In this document: positions 1-6,941 of the stretch, one piece after another
How positions within the stretch are numbered: position 1 is the stretch's first letter
Layout of the letters: the number at the start of each line of letters is the position of its first letter
Origin: UBA1563 sp041671545
GTDB taxonomy: Bacteria > Bacteroidota > Ignavibacteria > Ignavibacteriales > Ignavibacteriaceae
Length of the DNA stretch: 64,000 bases
Assembly (NCBI GenBank): GCA_041671545.1
Contig: JBAZBI010000019.1
Location: 1-64,000, forward strand
Direction of reading: 5' to 3'
Notes under the pieces: model-generated
Told to the model about the DNA's origin: nothing
Database searches by the model: none
What the model saw: the letters and a program-made list of their open reading frames with translations, nothing else
Program-made: the position numbers and the translations under genes

Positions 1-250
1 CTGCCCGTTCAATTATCCTTATTTTATGAGTAGGGAGGTTCTGTTTTGATTTTTCATCAAATAATGCAATGGCAACTTATAAACACATGTTTAGTAGGCT
101 TTATTTATTTTAATCGGACAACAATAAAAATGAACTTAAAAACATTAACTAAAAGCAGATTTGCCGGTAATTCTAAGTTTGTCAATTTCCTTCAAACCCG
201 TAAATCTGAACATTTTATTCAAAATGTGCGTTTTTTAACCATTTTCGTAG
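1..250. other. Window-edge stretch without a convincing gene
   Basis: AT-rich sequence at the edge of the window. An open frame at 46-264 exists, but it has no ribosome binding site, runs into the 21-nt repeat array and encodes no recognisable protein, so I do not call it a gene. Nothing else is supportable here. Confidence 0.5.
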
Positions 251-467
251 GCGAAGGAGGGTAACTATATGGCGAAAGAGGATAGCTATACGACGAAAGA
301 GGATAACTAAATGACGAAAGAAGTCAGCTTTTTAACGAAAAGATTTGACGGAATGACGAAAGGATTTAGCTTTAAAACAGAACAAGTTAACTAACAATTG
401 AAAGAGATTAACTTATTACCGGTAATAGTCAGCTACTTATAGAAGGTATGTTACTCTTAAACGAAAG
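251..467. repeat. 21-nt phased degenerate tandem repeat
   Basis: The core GCGAA/ACGAA recurs at 251, 272, 293, 314, 335 and 356, exactly 21 nt apart. Weaker in-phase cores follow at 398, 440 and 461. The best unit reads approximately ACGAAAGAGGATAACTATAT. Units contain in-frame stops (TAG, TAA), so this is not a coding heptapeptide repeat. There are no spacers, which excludes CRISPR. Function is unknown. An iteron-like protein-binding array or a decayed minisatellite are both possible. Confidence 0.75.
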
Positions 468-490
468 AAGTTTTTTACCTGAATTTTTAA

Positions 491-586
491 AACGTTGCGA
501 ACGTTGCGGTTCGTAGCGGGTTCTGCGAGAAAAAGGTTTCTCGCAACGAGCGCAAAGAAGACGCAGCGAACGCAAAGGAAAAATTT
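491..586. repeat. GxxExxY-associated repeat, copy A
   Basis: About 95 bp rich in GCGAACG, ACGCAAAG and CGTAGCG words, with an internal hairpin (GCGAGAAA...TTTCTCGC). It is closely similar to copy C at 1038-1132. Its end (AAAGGAAAAATTT) directly abuts the ATG at 587 and therefore supplies the ribosome binding site of the GxxExxY gene. Confidence 0.8.
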
Positions 587-970
587 ATGCATGAAAATGA
601 TATTGCAAAATTAATTTTGGACGCAGCATTTAAAATTCACAAAGAAGTTGGTCCGGGATTGTTGGAATCTGTTTATGAAGAACTTCTTGCGTATGAATTA
701 TCAAAAATTGGTTTATCTGTAAAGCGGCAAGTTGCAATTCCGTTAGTCTATGAAAGCATAAAAATGGAAATAGGTTTTAGAGCTGACCTAATCGTTGAAA
801 ACAAAGTAATTGTTGAGCTAAAATCAATTGAAGCAATTCTTGATGTGCATAAAAAGATATTTCTTACTTATCTAAAACTAAGCGGATTAAAATTGGGATT
901 ACTAATCAACTTCCGCGTTTCTTTGCTTAAAGATGGAATAGTGAGAATTGTAAATAAATTAGATATGTAG
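587..970 (+). CDS. GxxExxY family protein (PD-(D/E)XK-like)
   Basis: A 127-aa protein of the GxxExxY family, named for the motif visible here as G24-x-x-E27-x-x-Y30. Residue D67 and E77-x-K79 fit the core of a PD-(D/E)XK nuclease-like fold; family members are often annotated as restriction-like but their role is not established. The length is normal for the family. Start ATG 587 follows AAAGGA at 574. The gene sits exactly between repeat copies: copy A ends at the base before the ATG, and the stop codon TAG lies inside the start of copy B. This looks like a cassette in a repeat. Family assignment is firm; function is unknown. Confidence 0.9.
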   Translation: MHENDIAKLILDAAFKIHKEVGPGLLESVYEELLAYELSKIGLSVKRQVAIPLVYESIKMEIGFRADLIVENKVIVELKSIEAILDVHKKIFLTYLKLSGLKLGLLINFRVSLLKDGIVRIVNKLDM

Positions 971-1037
971 CGAGCTTTGCGAGGAAAGGTTTCTCGCGAC
1001 GAGCGCAAAGAAGGCGCAACGAACGCAACGAAAAAAA
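967..1037. repeat. GxxExxY-associated repeat, copy B (short)
   Basis: A shorter copy beginning GTAGCGAGCTTTGCGAG and ending in GAACGCAACG plus an A-run. The TAG within its first bases is the stop codon of the preceding gene. The hairpin core GCGAGGAAAGGTTTCTCGC is retained. Confidence 0.75.
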
Positions 1038-1132
1038 ACGTAGCGAACATTGCGGTTCGTAGCGAGCTTTGCGAGAAAAAAGTTTCTCGCAACGAGCACA
1101 AAGGAGACGCAACGAACGCAAAGGAAAAATTG
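1038..1132. repeat. GxxExxY-associated repeat, copy C
   Basis: Nearly the same as copy A across its full length, including the hairpin and the terminal AAAGGAAAAATT. Where copy A leads into a gene, copy C leads only into an eight-codon frame (ATG 1135 to TAA 1161), so it resembles an empty cassette site. Confidence 0.8.
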
Positions 1133-1192
1133 ATATGAACTTGGAAAGTTTTGGTAACTAATTAATTCCTAACAAACAAAAAGGTGGTACAA

Positions 1193-1903
1193 ATGCGCAA
1201 GGCAATCGAAGAAAAACGGTTATTCAATGTTGCGGATTCTCTAATGATTGAAGCGGCAAAAGATAAGAAGGGATTTTTAATCGAAGATAAAACTAAATTT
1301 GAGGACTTCGATCCCTCCTTCTCAGCTTCTTTTCTTGATGAGTACAGCAATAAAATCTCTCTTGCAGAAGCTGCTCCTGATGATGAAGCTGTCAACGGCA
1401 TGACGGTTAGTTATACCGCTGTAGTTGAGGAGAAAATGAAACTGAACAGGGATAAGTTTCAATCAGCAAAATATTTTGTTGATAAAGCGTTTCCCGGCGA
1501 TCTCGGTAAACAGATTGAGTTTGGTTACAGAGATTATGATAAGGCAAGACTGAGCCAGGATAAAATGGTTCTTTTTATGAAAGGGCTCTATCTTACCTGC
1601 CAAAAGTATAAAGCAAAATTAAACGAAGCTAATTTTACCGATGAGAATATTGCGCAGATACAGCAGTTTGCCGTTGAACTTGACGAAGCAAACCAGGCGC
1701 AAAATCAATTTAATAAAAACAGCTCTACACTTACTCAAGACCGCATAATAAAAGTGAATGCTGTCTGGGAAGCTATGGGAAAGATATGCTCGGCAGGTAA
1801 AATTATTTTTGCAAGTGATTATGCAAAACTGCAAAGATATAATTTGCCGGAAGTGGCAGCGAGTGCCCCTAAGACGGATGTTCCTCCGCCTCCGCAGAGT
1901 TAG
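1193..1903 (+). CDS. Hypothetical protein, predicted mostly helical
   Basis: A 236-aa protein I do not recognise. Start ATG 1193 is preferred over the GTG at 1184 because that GTG lies inside the ribosome binding site AAGGTGG (1181-1187). There is no signal peptide or membrane segment. The body is rich in charged and Gln/Asn residues with a helix-like pattern and two cysteines; the C-terminus is a low-complexity Pro tail (VPPPPQS). It lies between two copies of the GxxExxY-associated repeat (C upstream, D downstream), so it may belong to the same accessory segment. A cytosolic or structural helical bundle is possible, but no function is claimed. Confidence 0.75.
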   Translation: MRKAIEEKRLFNVADSLMIEAAKDKKGFLIEDKTKFEDFDPSFSASFLDEYSNKISLAEAAPDDEAVNGMTVSYTAVVEEKMKLNRDKFQSAKYFVDKAFPGDLGKQIEFGYRDYDKARLSQDKMVLFMKGLYLTCQKYKAKLNEANFTDENIAQIQQFAVELDEANQAQNQFNKNSSTLTQDRIIKVNAVWEAMGKICSAGKIIFASDYAKLQRYNLPEVAASAPKTDVPPPPQS

Positions 1904-2237
1904 GTGCTTAGATAGAATACGTTGCGAGCGTTGCGGAACGTGGCGAGTTTTGCGAGATATCTCGACTCCGCCCGGTATTGTCTTCCGCAAAGAACGCAAG
2001 GAAGGCGCAACGTTCGCAACGGAAGAGTATTTGTTCTTACACGAAGTTGCTCGAAGGAAAAAATCCGCAACGATTTTTGGAACGATAGTTATTCCTTTGT
2101 TGTTCTTCGTCAAAGGGTTCCTTCGTGTTTTCTCGTGAAAGAAATTTGTCCCTACATGAAGGGAATAGGTGCTTTTGTTTATTAAATTATTTTAATAGTT
2201 GTACAATTATTGTTTTTGGTTAAAGGAGAATAATAGT
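1904..2237. other. Intergenic region with repeat copy D
   Basis: No supportable gene. Positions about 1917-2026 carry a diverged copy of the GxxExxY-associated repeat (GTTGCGAGCGTTGCGG, GCGAGATATCTCG, CGCAAGGAAGGCGCAACG). Open frames that read through it are made of repeat sequence and are rejected. The last 40 bases hold the leader and AAAGGAG ribosome binding site of the next small gene. Confidence 0.65.
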
Positions 2238-2471
2238 ATGAAAAAAGACGACAGGAAAGAAAAAGCCGCAAAGACGGTTTTAGTAAAAACCAGACTTAAA
2301 GATTGTTATAATCGGCTAAAGAAGGGGGAAAAGTATCTTGCACTTACCTTCTCCAAGGGATCGTTCCGAAAACAAAAATCATCGCAAGCAAAAGAGATTC
2401 CTGGTTTTCAAGAAGTAAAAAACTTGATAGTTCAATTCGCGCAAAAATCACCGGGAGGAACCAGTGAGTAA
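2238..2471 (+). CDS. Small basic protein leading the chemosensory operon
   Basis: A 77-aa, strongly Lys/Arg-rich protein without cysteine, signal peptide or membrane segment. ATG 2238 follows a good AAAGGAG (2222). The C-terminus (SPGGTSE) overlaps the cheW start at 2464 by 8 nt, so translation is probably coupled to cheW. It is not a family I recognise. Its position suggests an accessory of the chemosensory system, but a chance small ORF cannot be excluded. The strong ribosome binding site and overlap favour a real gene. Confidence 0.6.
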   Translation: MKKDDRKEKAAKTVLVKTRLKDCYNRLKKGEKYLALTFSKGSFRKQKSSQAKEIPGFQEVKNLIVQFAQKSPGGTSE

Positions 2472-2949
2472 TCCAAATAACGACGAGAACAAAAAAATTG
2501 TTTTGTTCAGTCTCGACGAGCCGCGCTACGCATTGTATTTAACTGTAGTTGAATGTGTCGTCCGAGTGGTGGAAATTACTCCTTTGCCAAAGGCGCCGGA
2601 AATCGTTCTGGGCGTTATCAATTTCCATGGGGAGATTATAACAGTTATTGATATGCGCAGACGCTTTAATCTGCTTGCCCGTGAAATCGAACTGAAAGAT
2701 CAACTCATTGTAGCTCGCACATCAAAACGACTTGTAGCGCTTGTAGTAGATTCAGTTATTGGTATACATGAACTTAACCATAACCAGGTTGTGGACTCTG
2801 AGCTAGCTTTCCCATTTACAGATTATCTTTCAGGTGCGGCAAAAATAGAAGGCAATCTTATTCTGATCAACGACCTTGATAAATTTCTTTCGCTTGACGA
2901 AGAGAATAAACTGGAAATAGCAACCCGGGAGATGACGGATGAGTCATAG
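2464..2949 (+). CDS. cheW: CheW-like adaptor (WspB/WspD type)
   Basis: A 161-aa single-domain CheW protein. Such adaptors bridge receptor tips and the CheA kinase P5 domain. Visible family features are the N-terminal strand LFSLDEPRYALYL, the segment EITPLPKAPEIVLGVINFHGEI (residues about 38-59), IDMRRRF and a VDSVIGI segment. Start is GTG 2464, preceded by GGGAGGA. It overlaps cheR by 11 nt, indicating a tightly coupled operon. It is one of two CheW genes here, the layout seen in Wsp-like clusters. Confidence 0.95.
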   Translation: MSNPNNDENKKIVLFSLDEPRYALYLTVVECVVRVVEITPLPKAPEIVLGVINFHGEIITVIDMRRRFNLLAREIELKDQLIVARTSKRLVALVVDSVIGIHELNHNQVVDSELAFPFTDYLSGAAKIEGNLILINDLDKFLSLDEENKLEIATREMTDES

Positions 2950-4438
2950 TCTTCCGGATGATATATTATCACAGCTAAGCAGTACAATAGCTGTAAAAAC
3001 TGCTTTACACTTCCCTAAGGAACGATGGAAAGATCTGGAATACAAAGCTGGTCCTGTCGCAAAAGAGTTCGGTTATGCGGACATAAAAGAATTTACTTCA
3101 TATCTGCAATCTTCTCCTTTAACAGTTGATCAGATTGAAATTTTGGCGAGTCATCTCACAATTGGCGAAACATATTTTTGGCGGGAGCCGCAATCTTTTG
3201 AAGCTTTAGAACAAAAAATCCTGCCGGAATTGATTTGTTCACGAATGCAAAAAGAGAAGCGTTTACGAATCTGGAGCGCCGGCTGTTCATCGGGTGAAGA
3301 ACCTTACTCCATTGCGATCGCACTGAAGAGATTGATACCTGATATAAAAGACTGGAGTATAACAATTCTTGCAACAGACATTAATCCAAGAACTCTAAAG
3401 AAAGCAATGAAAGGTATATACGGAAAGTGGTCATTCCGGAATGCACCCGGTTGGTTACAAGAAAAATATTTTCACCACAAAGAAGATGAAAAATATGAGA
3501 TTCATCCCGATATAAAGAATATGGTAACATTTGCACATCTAAATTTAGCGGAAGCCAATTATCCATCCCCTTTGAACAATACTAATGCGATGGATATCAT
3601 CTTCTGCAGGAATGTGCTGATGTATTTTGCTGAAGAGCGCACTAAACAGATCGCACATAATCTTTACAATTCTCTTGTTGACGGCGGTTGGCTGATTGTT
3701 GGTTCCAGTGAACTCTCTCAGCAAGTATTTCCGCAGTTTACTTCGGTAAATTATCCCGGGGCTATTGTTTATCTGAAAGATCATCAGAAGACTAAAATGC
3801 CGCAAGCTGTTCCTTTTGTAGAAGTTCCCCAGTCACAAAATTATTTTCATCTGCCGCTGATACCTGTTTACAAAATTGAAGAAATAAAACCATTACTCCC
3901 TGAACCCAAAAAAGAAGTTATTAAGGAAATAGAAAGTCCCTTACCCGGTCAGTCAATTTATGAAGAAACGTTAAATTTATATTCGCAAGGCAGCTATGCT
4001 GAAGTAATAGATAAACTTGAAAATAATGCAGCAACATCGGAAGAATTCATTCTTTTGATAAAGACGCTTGCTAATCAAGGTAAGCTAATAGAAGCAATAG
4101 CGAAATGTGAAAAAGCTTTTGCTGTTGATAAACTTAATCCCGGATTGCATTTTCTCTTCGCCGCAATTCTTCAAGAACATAACCAGATTAGCAAAGCGAT
4201 TACTTCGCTTAACAACGTTATCTATCTTGATCCGGATTTTGTTCTAGCATACTATACATTAGGTAACATATTTCTGCAGCAGGGAGACGCTCAACGGGCA
4301 AAAAAAAATTTTGAGAATGCGCTGGCGCTTTTGAAAAAATTTAGCAATAACGATATTATACCGGAATCTGAAGGATTGACAGCCGGCAGGGTAAAAGAAA
4401 TTATTCACATAATGTTACATAAGGAATTTCAAGAATGA
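2939..4438 (+). CDS. cheR: CheR methyltransferase with C-terminal TPR
   Basis: A 499-aa protein that should methylate glutamates of the MCPs using S-adenosylmethionine. Residues about 1-80 form the CheR N-domain. The SAM-binding loop AGCSSGEEPYS is near 113-123, and the later LATDINPRTL and IIFCRNVLMYF segments are typical of the family. A Pro-rich linker (about 285-340) leads to TPR-like repeats (about 340-480). CheR-TPR fusions are characteristic of WspC and FrzF-like proteins in alternative-function systems. ATG 2939 lies inside the end of cheW and the stop overlaps the next start (ATGA at 4435). Confidence 0.95.
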   Translation: MSHSLPDDILSQLSSTIAVKTALHFPKERWKDLEYKAGPVAKEFGYADIKEFTSYLQSSPLTVDQIEILASHLTIGETYFWREPQSFEALEQKILPELICSRMQKEKRLRIWSAGCSSGEEPYSIAIALKRLIPDIKDWSITILATDINPRTLKKAMKGIYGKWSFRNAPGWLQEKYFHHKEDEKYEIHPDIKNMVTFAHLNLAEANYPSPLNNTNAMDIIFCRNVLMYFAEERTKQIAHNLYNSLVDGGWLIVGSSELSQQVFPQFTSVNYPGAIVYLKDHQKTKMPQAVPFVEVPQSQNYFHLPLIPVYKIEEIKPLLPEPKKEVIKEIESPLPGQSIYEETLNLYSQGSYAEVIDKLENNAATSEEFILLIKTLANQGKLIEAIAKCEKAFAVDKLNPGLHFLFAAILQEHNQISKAITSLNNVIYLDPDFVLAYYTLGNIFLQQGDAQRAKKNFENALALLKKFSNNDIIPESEGLTAGRVKEIIHIMLHKEFQE

Positions 4439-5109
4439 AAAGCAGGAATAAAAATAATGCGAAGCATCCTTTGAATACTTCGGATCAGAAAACGAAGTTG
4501 GGAAATATTGACTGGGACCAAATCCGGCAGCGTTTGAGTTCTGTGCAAGACTCATTGGAACACAGTTTGGAAGTACCTGAAAAAAAGCGAAAAGAAATTC
4601 TGCAATCGAGAGCCAGAACGCTTTCTCAAGAGCCGCAAGAAGAGGATACAACTCAAAACTCTATCGAGGTTTTAGAGTTTATGTTGGCGTATGAGCGGTA
4701 CGGCATTGATTCATTTTTTATTCGTGAAGTCTATCCGCTCAGAGAGCTTACACCTGTTCCCTGCACGCCGGCTTTTATCCTCGGCATTATAAATATACGT
4801 GGTAAGATACTTTCCATTCTCGATATCAAAAAATTCTTCGATATTCCGGAGAAAGGTCTGACTGATCTAAATAAAATCATTGTGCTTCACTCGGATACAA
4901 TGAAGTTTGGTATTCTCGCAGATGTTATAATTGGTATGCGAAAAGTTTCACTAAACAAATTGCAGCCGCCATTACCTACTCTTACAGGAATCAGGGAAGA
5001 ATATTCAAAAGGTGTAACAGAAGATAGCATGGTTGTTCTTGATGCATTTAAAATTTTATCGGATAAAAAGATCGTTCTTCATGAAGAAGTTGGCAAGTTA
5101 CAAGTTTAA
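4435..5109 (+). CDS. cheW: CheW-like adaptor with N-terminal extension
   Basis: A 224-aa protein. The CheW domain occupies residues about 75-220 (FMLAYERYGIDSFFIREVYP, then FILGIINIRGKILSILDIKKFF). It is preceded by a charged extension of about 70 residues with no recognised domain. Its start overlaps the cheR stop by four bases. In wsp operons the gene after the CheR-TPR is likewise a second CheW (wspD), so by position this is the WspD counterpart. Why two adaptors are needed is not shown by sequence; different receptor partners are one possibility. Confidence 0.93.
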   Translation: MKSRNKNNAKHPLNTSDQKTKLGNIDWDQIRQRLSSVQDSLEHSLEVPEKKRKEILQSRARTLSQEPQEEDTTQNSIEVLEFMLAYERYGIDSFFIREVYPLRELTPVPCTPAFILGIINIRGKILSILDIKKFFDIPEKGLTDLNKIIVLHSDTMKFGILADVIIGMRKVSLNKLQPPLPTLTGIREEYSKGVTEDSMVVLDAFKILSDKKIVLHEEVGKLQV

Positions 5110-5175
5110 AGTTGCGAGTTGAAAAGTTCTAAATAAACCCTAAACTCGAAACTCGAAACTAAAAAACTTGCAACT
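5110..5175. repeat. Short-word inverted repeat upstream of first MCP
   Basis: The left arm carries GAGTT/AAGTT words (5110-5128). The right arm carries AACTCGAAACTCGAAACT and ACTTGCAAC (5143-5175). Together they make an imperfect hairpin in the 102-bp gap between cheW and mcp. It might act as an RNA structure separating expression of the two parts of the operon, or be a passive repeat. Confidence 0.65.
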
Positions 5176-5211
5176 ATAAAAATTGATACTAAATAATAGG
5201 AGTAACAAACT

Positions 5212-6846
5212 ATGAAATGGTTTCTTAATCTTTCAACACAAGCTAAGCTCTTCATAGGTTTTGGCTTGATGATCATCTTCCTGTTGGTCGTGATGATCAC
5301 AGCGTACTCAGGTACTGCGGCGATTCAGGAATCTCATAAAAGTACCTTCGATGCCTTTGCAAATTCTATGGATATGAAAGACATGCGCTCTAACCAGAAT
5401 GCAGTAAGGGCGAACTTGCTCAACATGATCCTGGTTACCGATCAGGTTGAGCGGGATAGACTGCTTCAAGATATTCAGAAACGCGACAAAGAGAACACAG
5501 AAAATATGCAGCGCATTACTCAACGCAACGCAAACGATCCGGAGATTCTCTCGAAGATAGAGGAGTTTGAAGCTATTCGGGTTCCCTACCGCCAGACACG
5601 GGAAACGAAGATCATTCCCTTGATTTATGAAGGGAAAGTTGAGGAGGCAAAACGGTTGACTTTAGGCGTCTATGCTGAACACAATGAGAAGATGCAGGCT
5701 CTTGCTGACGAATTGGTAGATGTATTGCAGAAAAAAGCAACGGCAGCCGTAAGCCAGTCCGAGCAAAGAGCAAATGAAACCATCCGTTTCCTTTTACTTG
5801 TAGGACTAATTGCATTGCTGCTTGGCGTACTGATGGCTGTGCTGCTGAATCGCATCATCGCCGGTCCGCTCAAAGCCGTCTCAGTGATTGCTGAACGGGT
5901 TGCGGCAGGAGATCTCACGGTCTCCGTTCCCACAGATTCTCGTTCTGATGAAGTTGGATTATTAACACAAACTTTTCGCAAGATGATAGAAAACCTCAGC
6001 AGCGTAACAAAAGAAATTCTCGATGGTATAAATTTACTCAGCTCTGCAGCAAGTGAAATTGTTGCAAGTTCAACTCAAGTTGCCTCGGGTGCGTCGGAAA
6101 CTGCAACGGCAGTAAGCGAAACGACCACGACCGTTGAAGAAGTGAAACAAACAGCGCAGGTTGCAAGCCAGAAAGCAAAATACGTTTCCGACAGCGCACA
6201 GAAAGCAGCACAAGTTTCACAGACGGGAAAGAAATCCGTTGAACAATCCATTGAAGGAATGAACCGGATTAGTGAGCAGATGGAATCTGTTGCCGAGAGT
6301 ATTGTTCGGTTAAGCGAGCAGAGTCAAGCCATTGGTGAGATAACAGCAACGGTGAACGACATTGCCGAGCAGTCGAATTTGTTGGCAGTAAATGCAGCAA
6401 TTGAAGCGGCAAAAGCAGGAGAACACGGGAAAGGATTCGCAGTAGTAGCACAAGAGGTAAAGAGTTTAGCAGAACAATCCAAACAAGCCACTGCACAGGT
6501 AAGAACTATTTTGATGGACATACAGAAAGCGACAAGTGCGGCGGTGATGGCGACAGAACAAGGCAGTAAAGCTGTTGAAGCGGGAGTGAAACAATCAACA
6601 GAAGCCGGTGAATCAATACGTATGCTTGCAGATAGTATAAACGAAGCTGCACAGGCGGCGACACAGATAGCGGCATCAAGTCAACAGCAGTTGGTCGGAA
6701 TGGATCAAGTTGCAATTGCTATGGAGAACATCAAACAGGCGAGTACGCAGAATGTAGCGAGCACTAAACAAACTGAGACTGCCGCTCAGAGTTTAAATGA
6801 ACTCGGACAAAAACTTAAACAACTAATAGCACGATTCAAAGTTTAA
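5212..6846 (+). CDS. Methyl-accepting chemotaxis protein (4HB, HAMP, MA)
   Basis: A 544-aa transmembrane receptor. TM1 is about residues 13-31. A periplasmic four-helix-bundle ligand domain spans about 32-188, TM2 about 189-210, a HAMP domain about 211-264 (PLKAVSVIAERVAAGDLTV), and the signalling domain continues to the C-terminus with the conserved hairpin tip EQSNLLAVNAAIEAAKAGEHG. ATG 5212 follows AGGAG at 5199. The signalling part is nearly identical to the next gene at both protein and DNA level. Position matches wspA. Ligand is unknown. Confidence 0.96.
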   Translation: MKWFLNLSTQAKLFIGFGLMIIFLLVVMITAYSGTAAIQESHKSTFDAFANSMDMKDMRSNQNAVRANLLNMILVTDQVERDRLLQDIQKRDKENTENMQRITQRNANDPEILSKIEEFEAIRVPYRQTRETKIIPLIYEGKVEEAKRLTLGVYAEHNEKMQALADELVDVLQKKATAAVSQSEQRANETIRFLLLVGLIALLLGVLMAVLLNRIIAGPLKAVSVIAERVAAGDLTVSVPTDSRSDEVGLLTQTFRKMIENLSSVTKEILDGINLLSSAASEIVASSTQVASGASETATAVSETTTTVEEVKQTAQVASQKAKYVSDSAQKAAQVSQTGKKSVEQSIEGMNRISEQMESVAESIVRLSEQSQAIGEITATVNDIAEQSNLLAVNAAIEAAKAGEHGKGFAVVAQEVKSLAEQSKQATAQVRTILMDIQKATSAAVMATEQGSKAVEAGVKQSTEAGESIRMLADSINEAAQAATQIAASSQQQLVGMDQVAIAMENIKQASTQNVASTKQTETAAQSLNELGQKLKQLIARFKV

Positions 6847-6924
6847 CGGTTGACGGTTATGAGTTACGAGTTATGAGTTGCAAGTTAAAGATACCCAAAA
6901 CTCGAAACCCAAAACCCGAAACTT
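6847..6924. repeat. Short-word inverted repeat upstream of second MCP
   Basis: The left arm repeats GAGTTAYGAGTT (6860-6885) and the right arm repeats AACTCGAAACCC/AACCCGAAACTT (6898-6922). It is the same word family and placement as the repeat at 5110-5175, directly 5' of an MCP gene, so the leader was probably duplicated along with the receptor gene. Confidence 0.65.
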
Positions 6925-6941
6925 CATCACAAGGAGACATT

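Noticed and set aside
46..264. Open frame of 72 codons at the window start
   Set aside because: No ribosome binding site, no recognisable protein, and its end reads into the 21-nt repeat array.
251..467. Possible CRISPR array
   Set aside because: Units are contiguous at 21 nt with no spacers, and no cas gene is present.
868..1121. Minus-strand frames over the GxxExxY repeat copies
   Set aside because: They consist of repeat sequence translated in reverse (FSRKAR, LRSLRLLCAR patterns) and have no independent coding signal.
1758..2185. Open frames over repeat copy D
   Set aside because: The frames overlap the 1193 gene or consist of repeat-derived sequence; no ribosome site or family.
6324..6521. 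Minus-strand 65-codon frame with an identical twin at 7880-8077
   Set aside because: It is the antisense of the conserved MCP tip in both genes; the identity reflects DNA similarity of the receptors, not a duplicated small gene.
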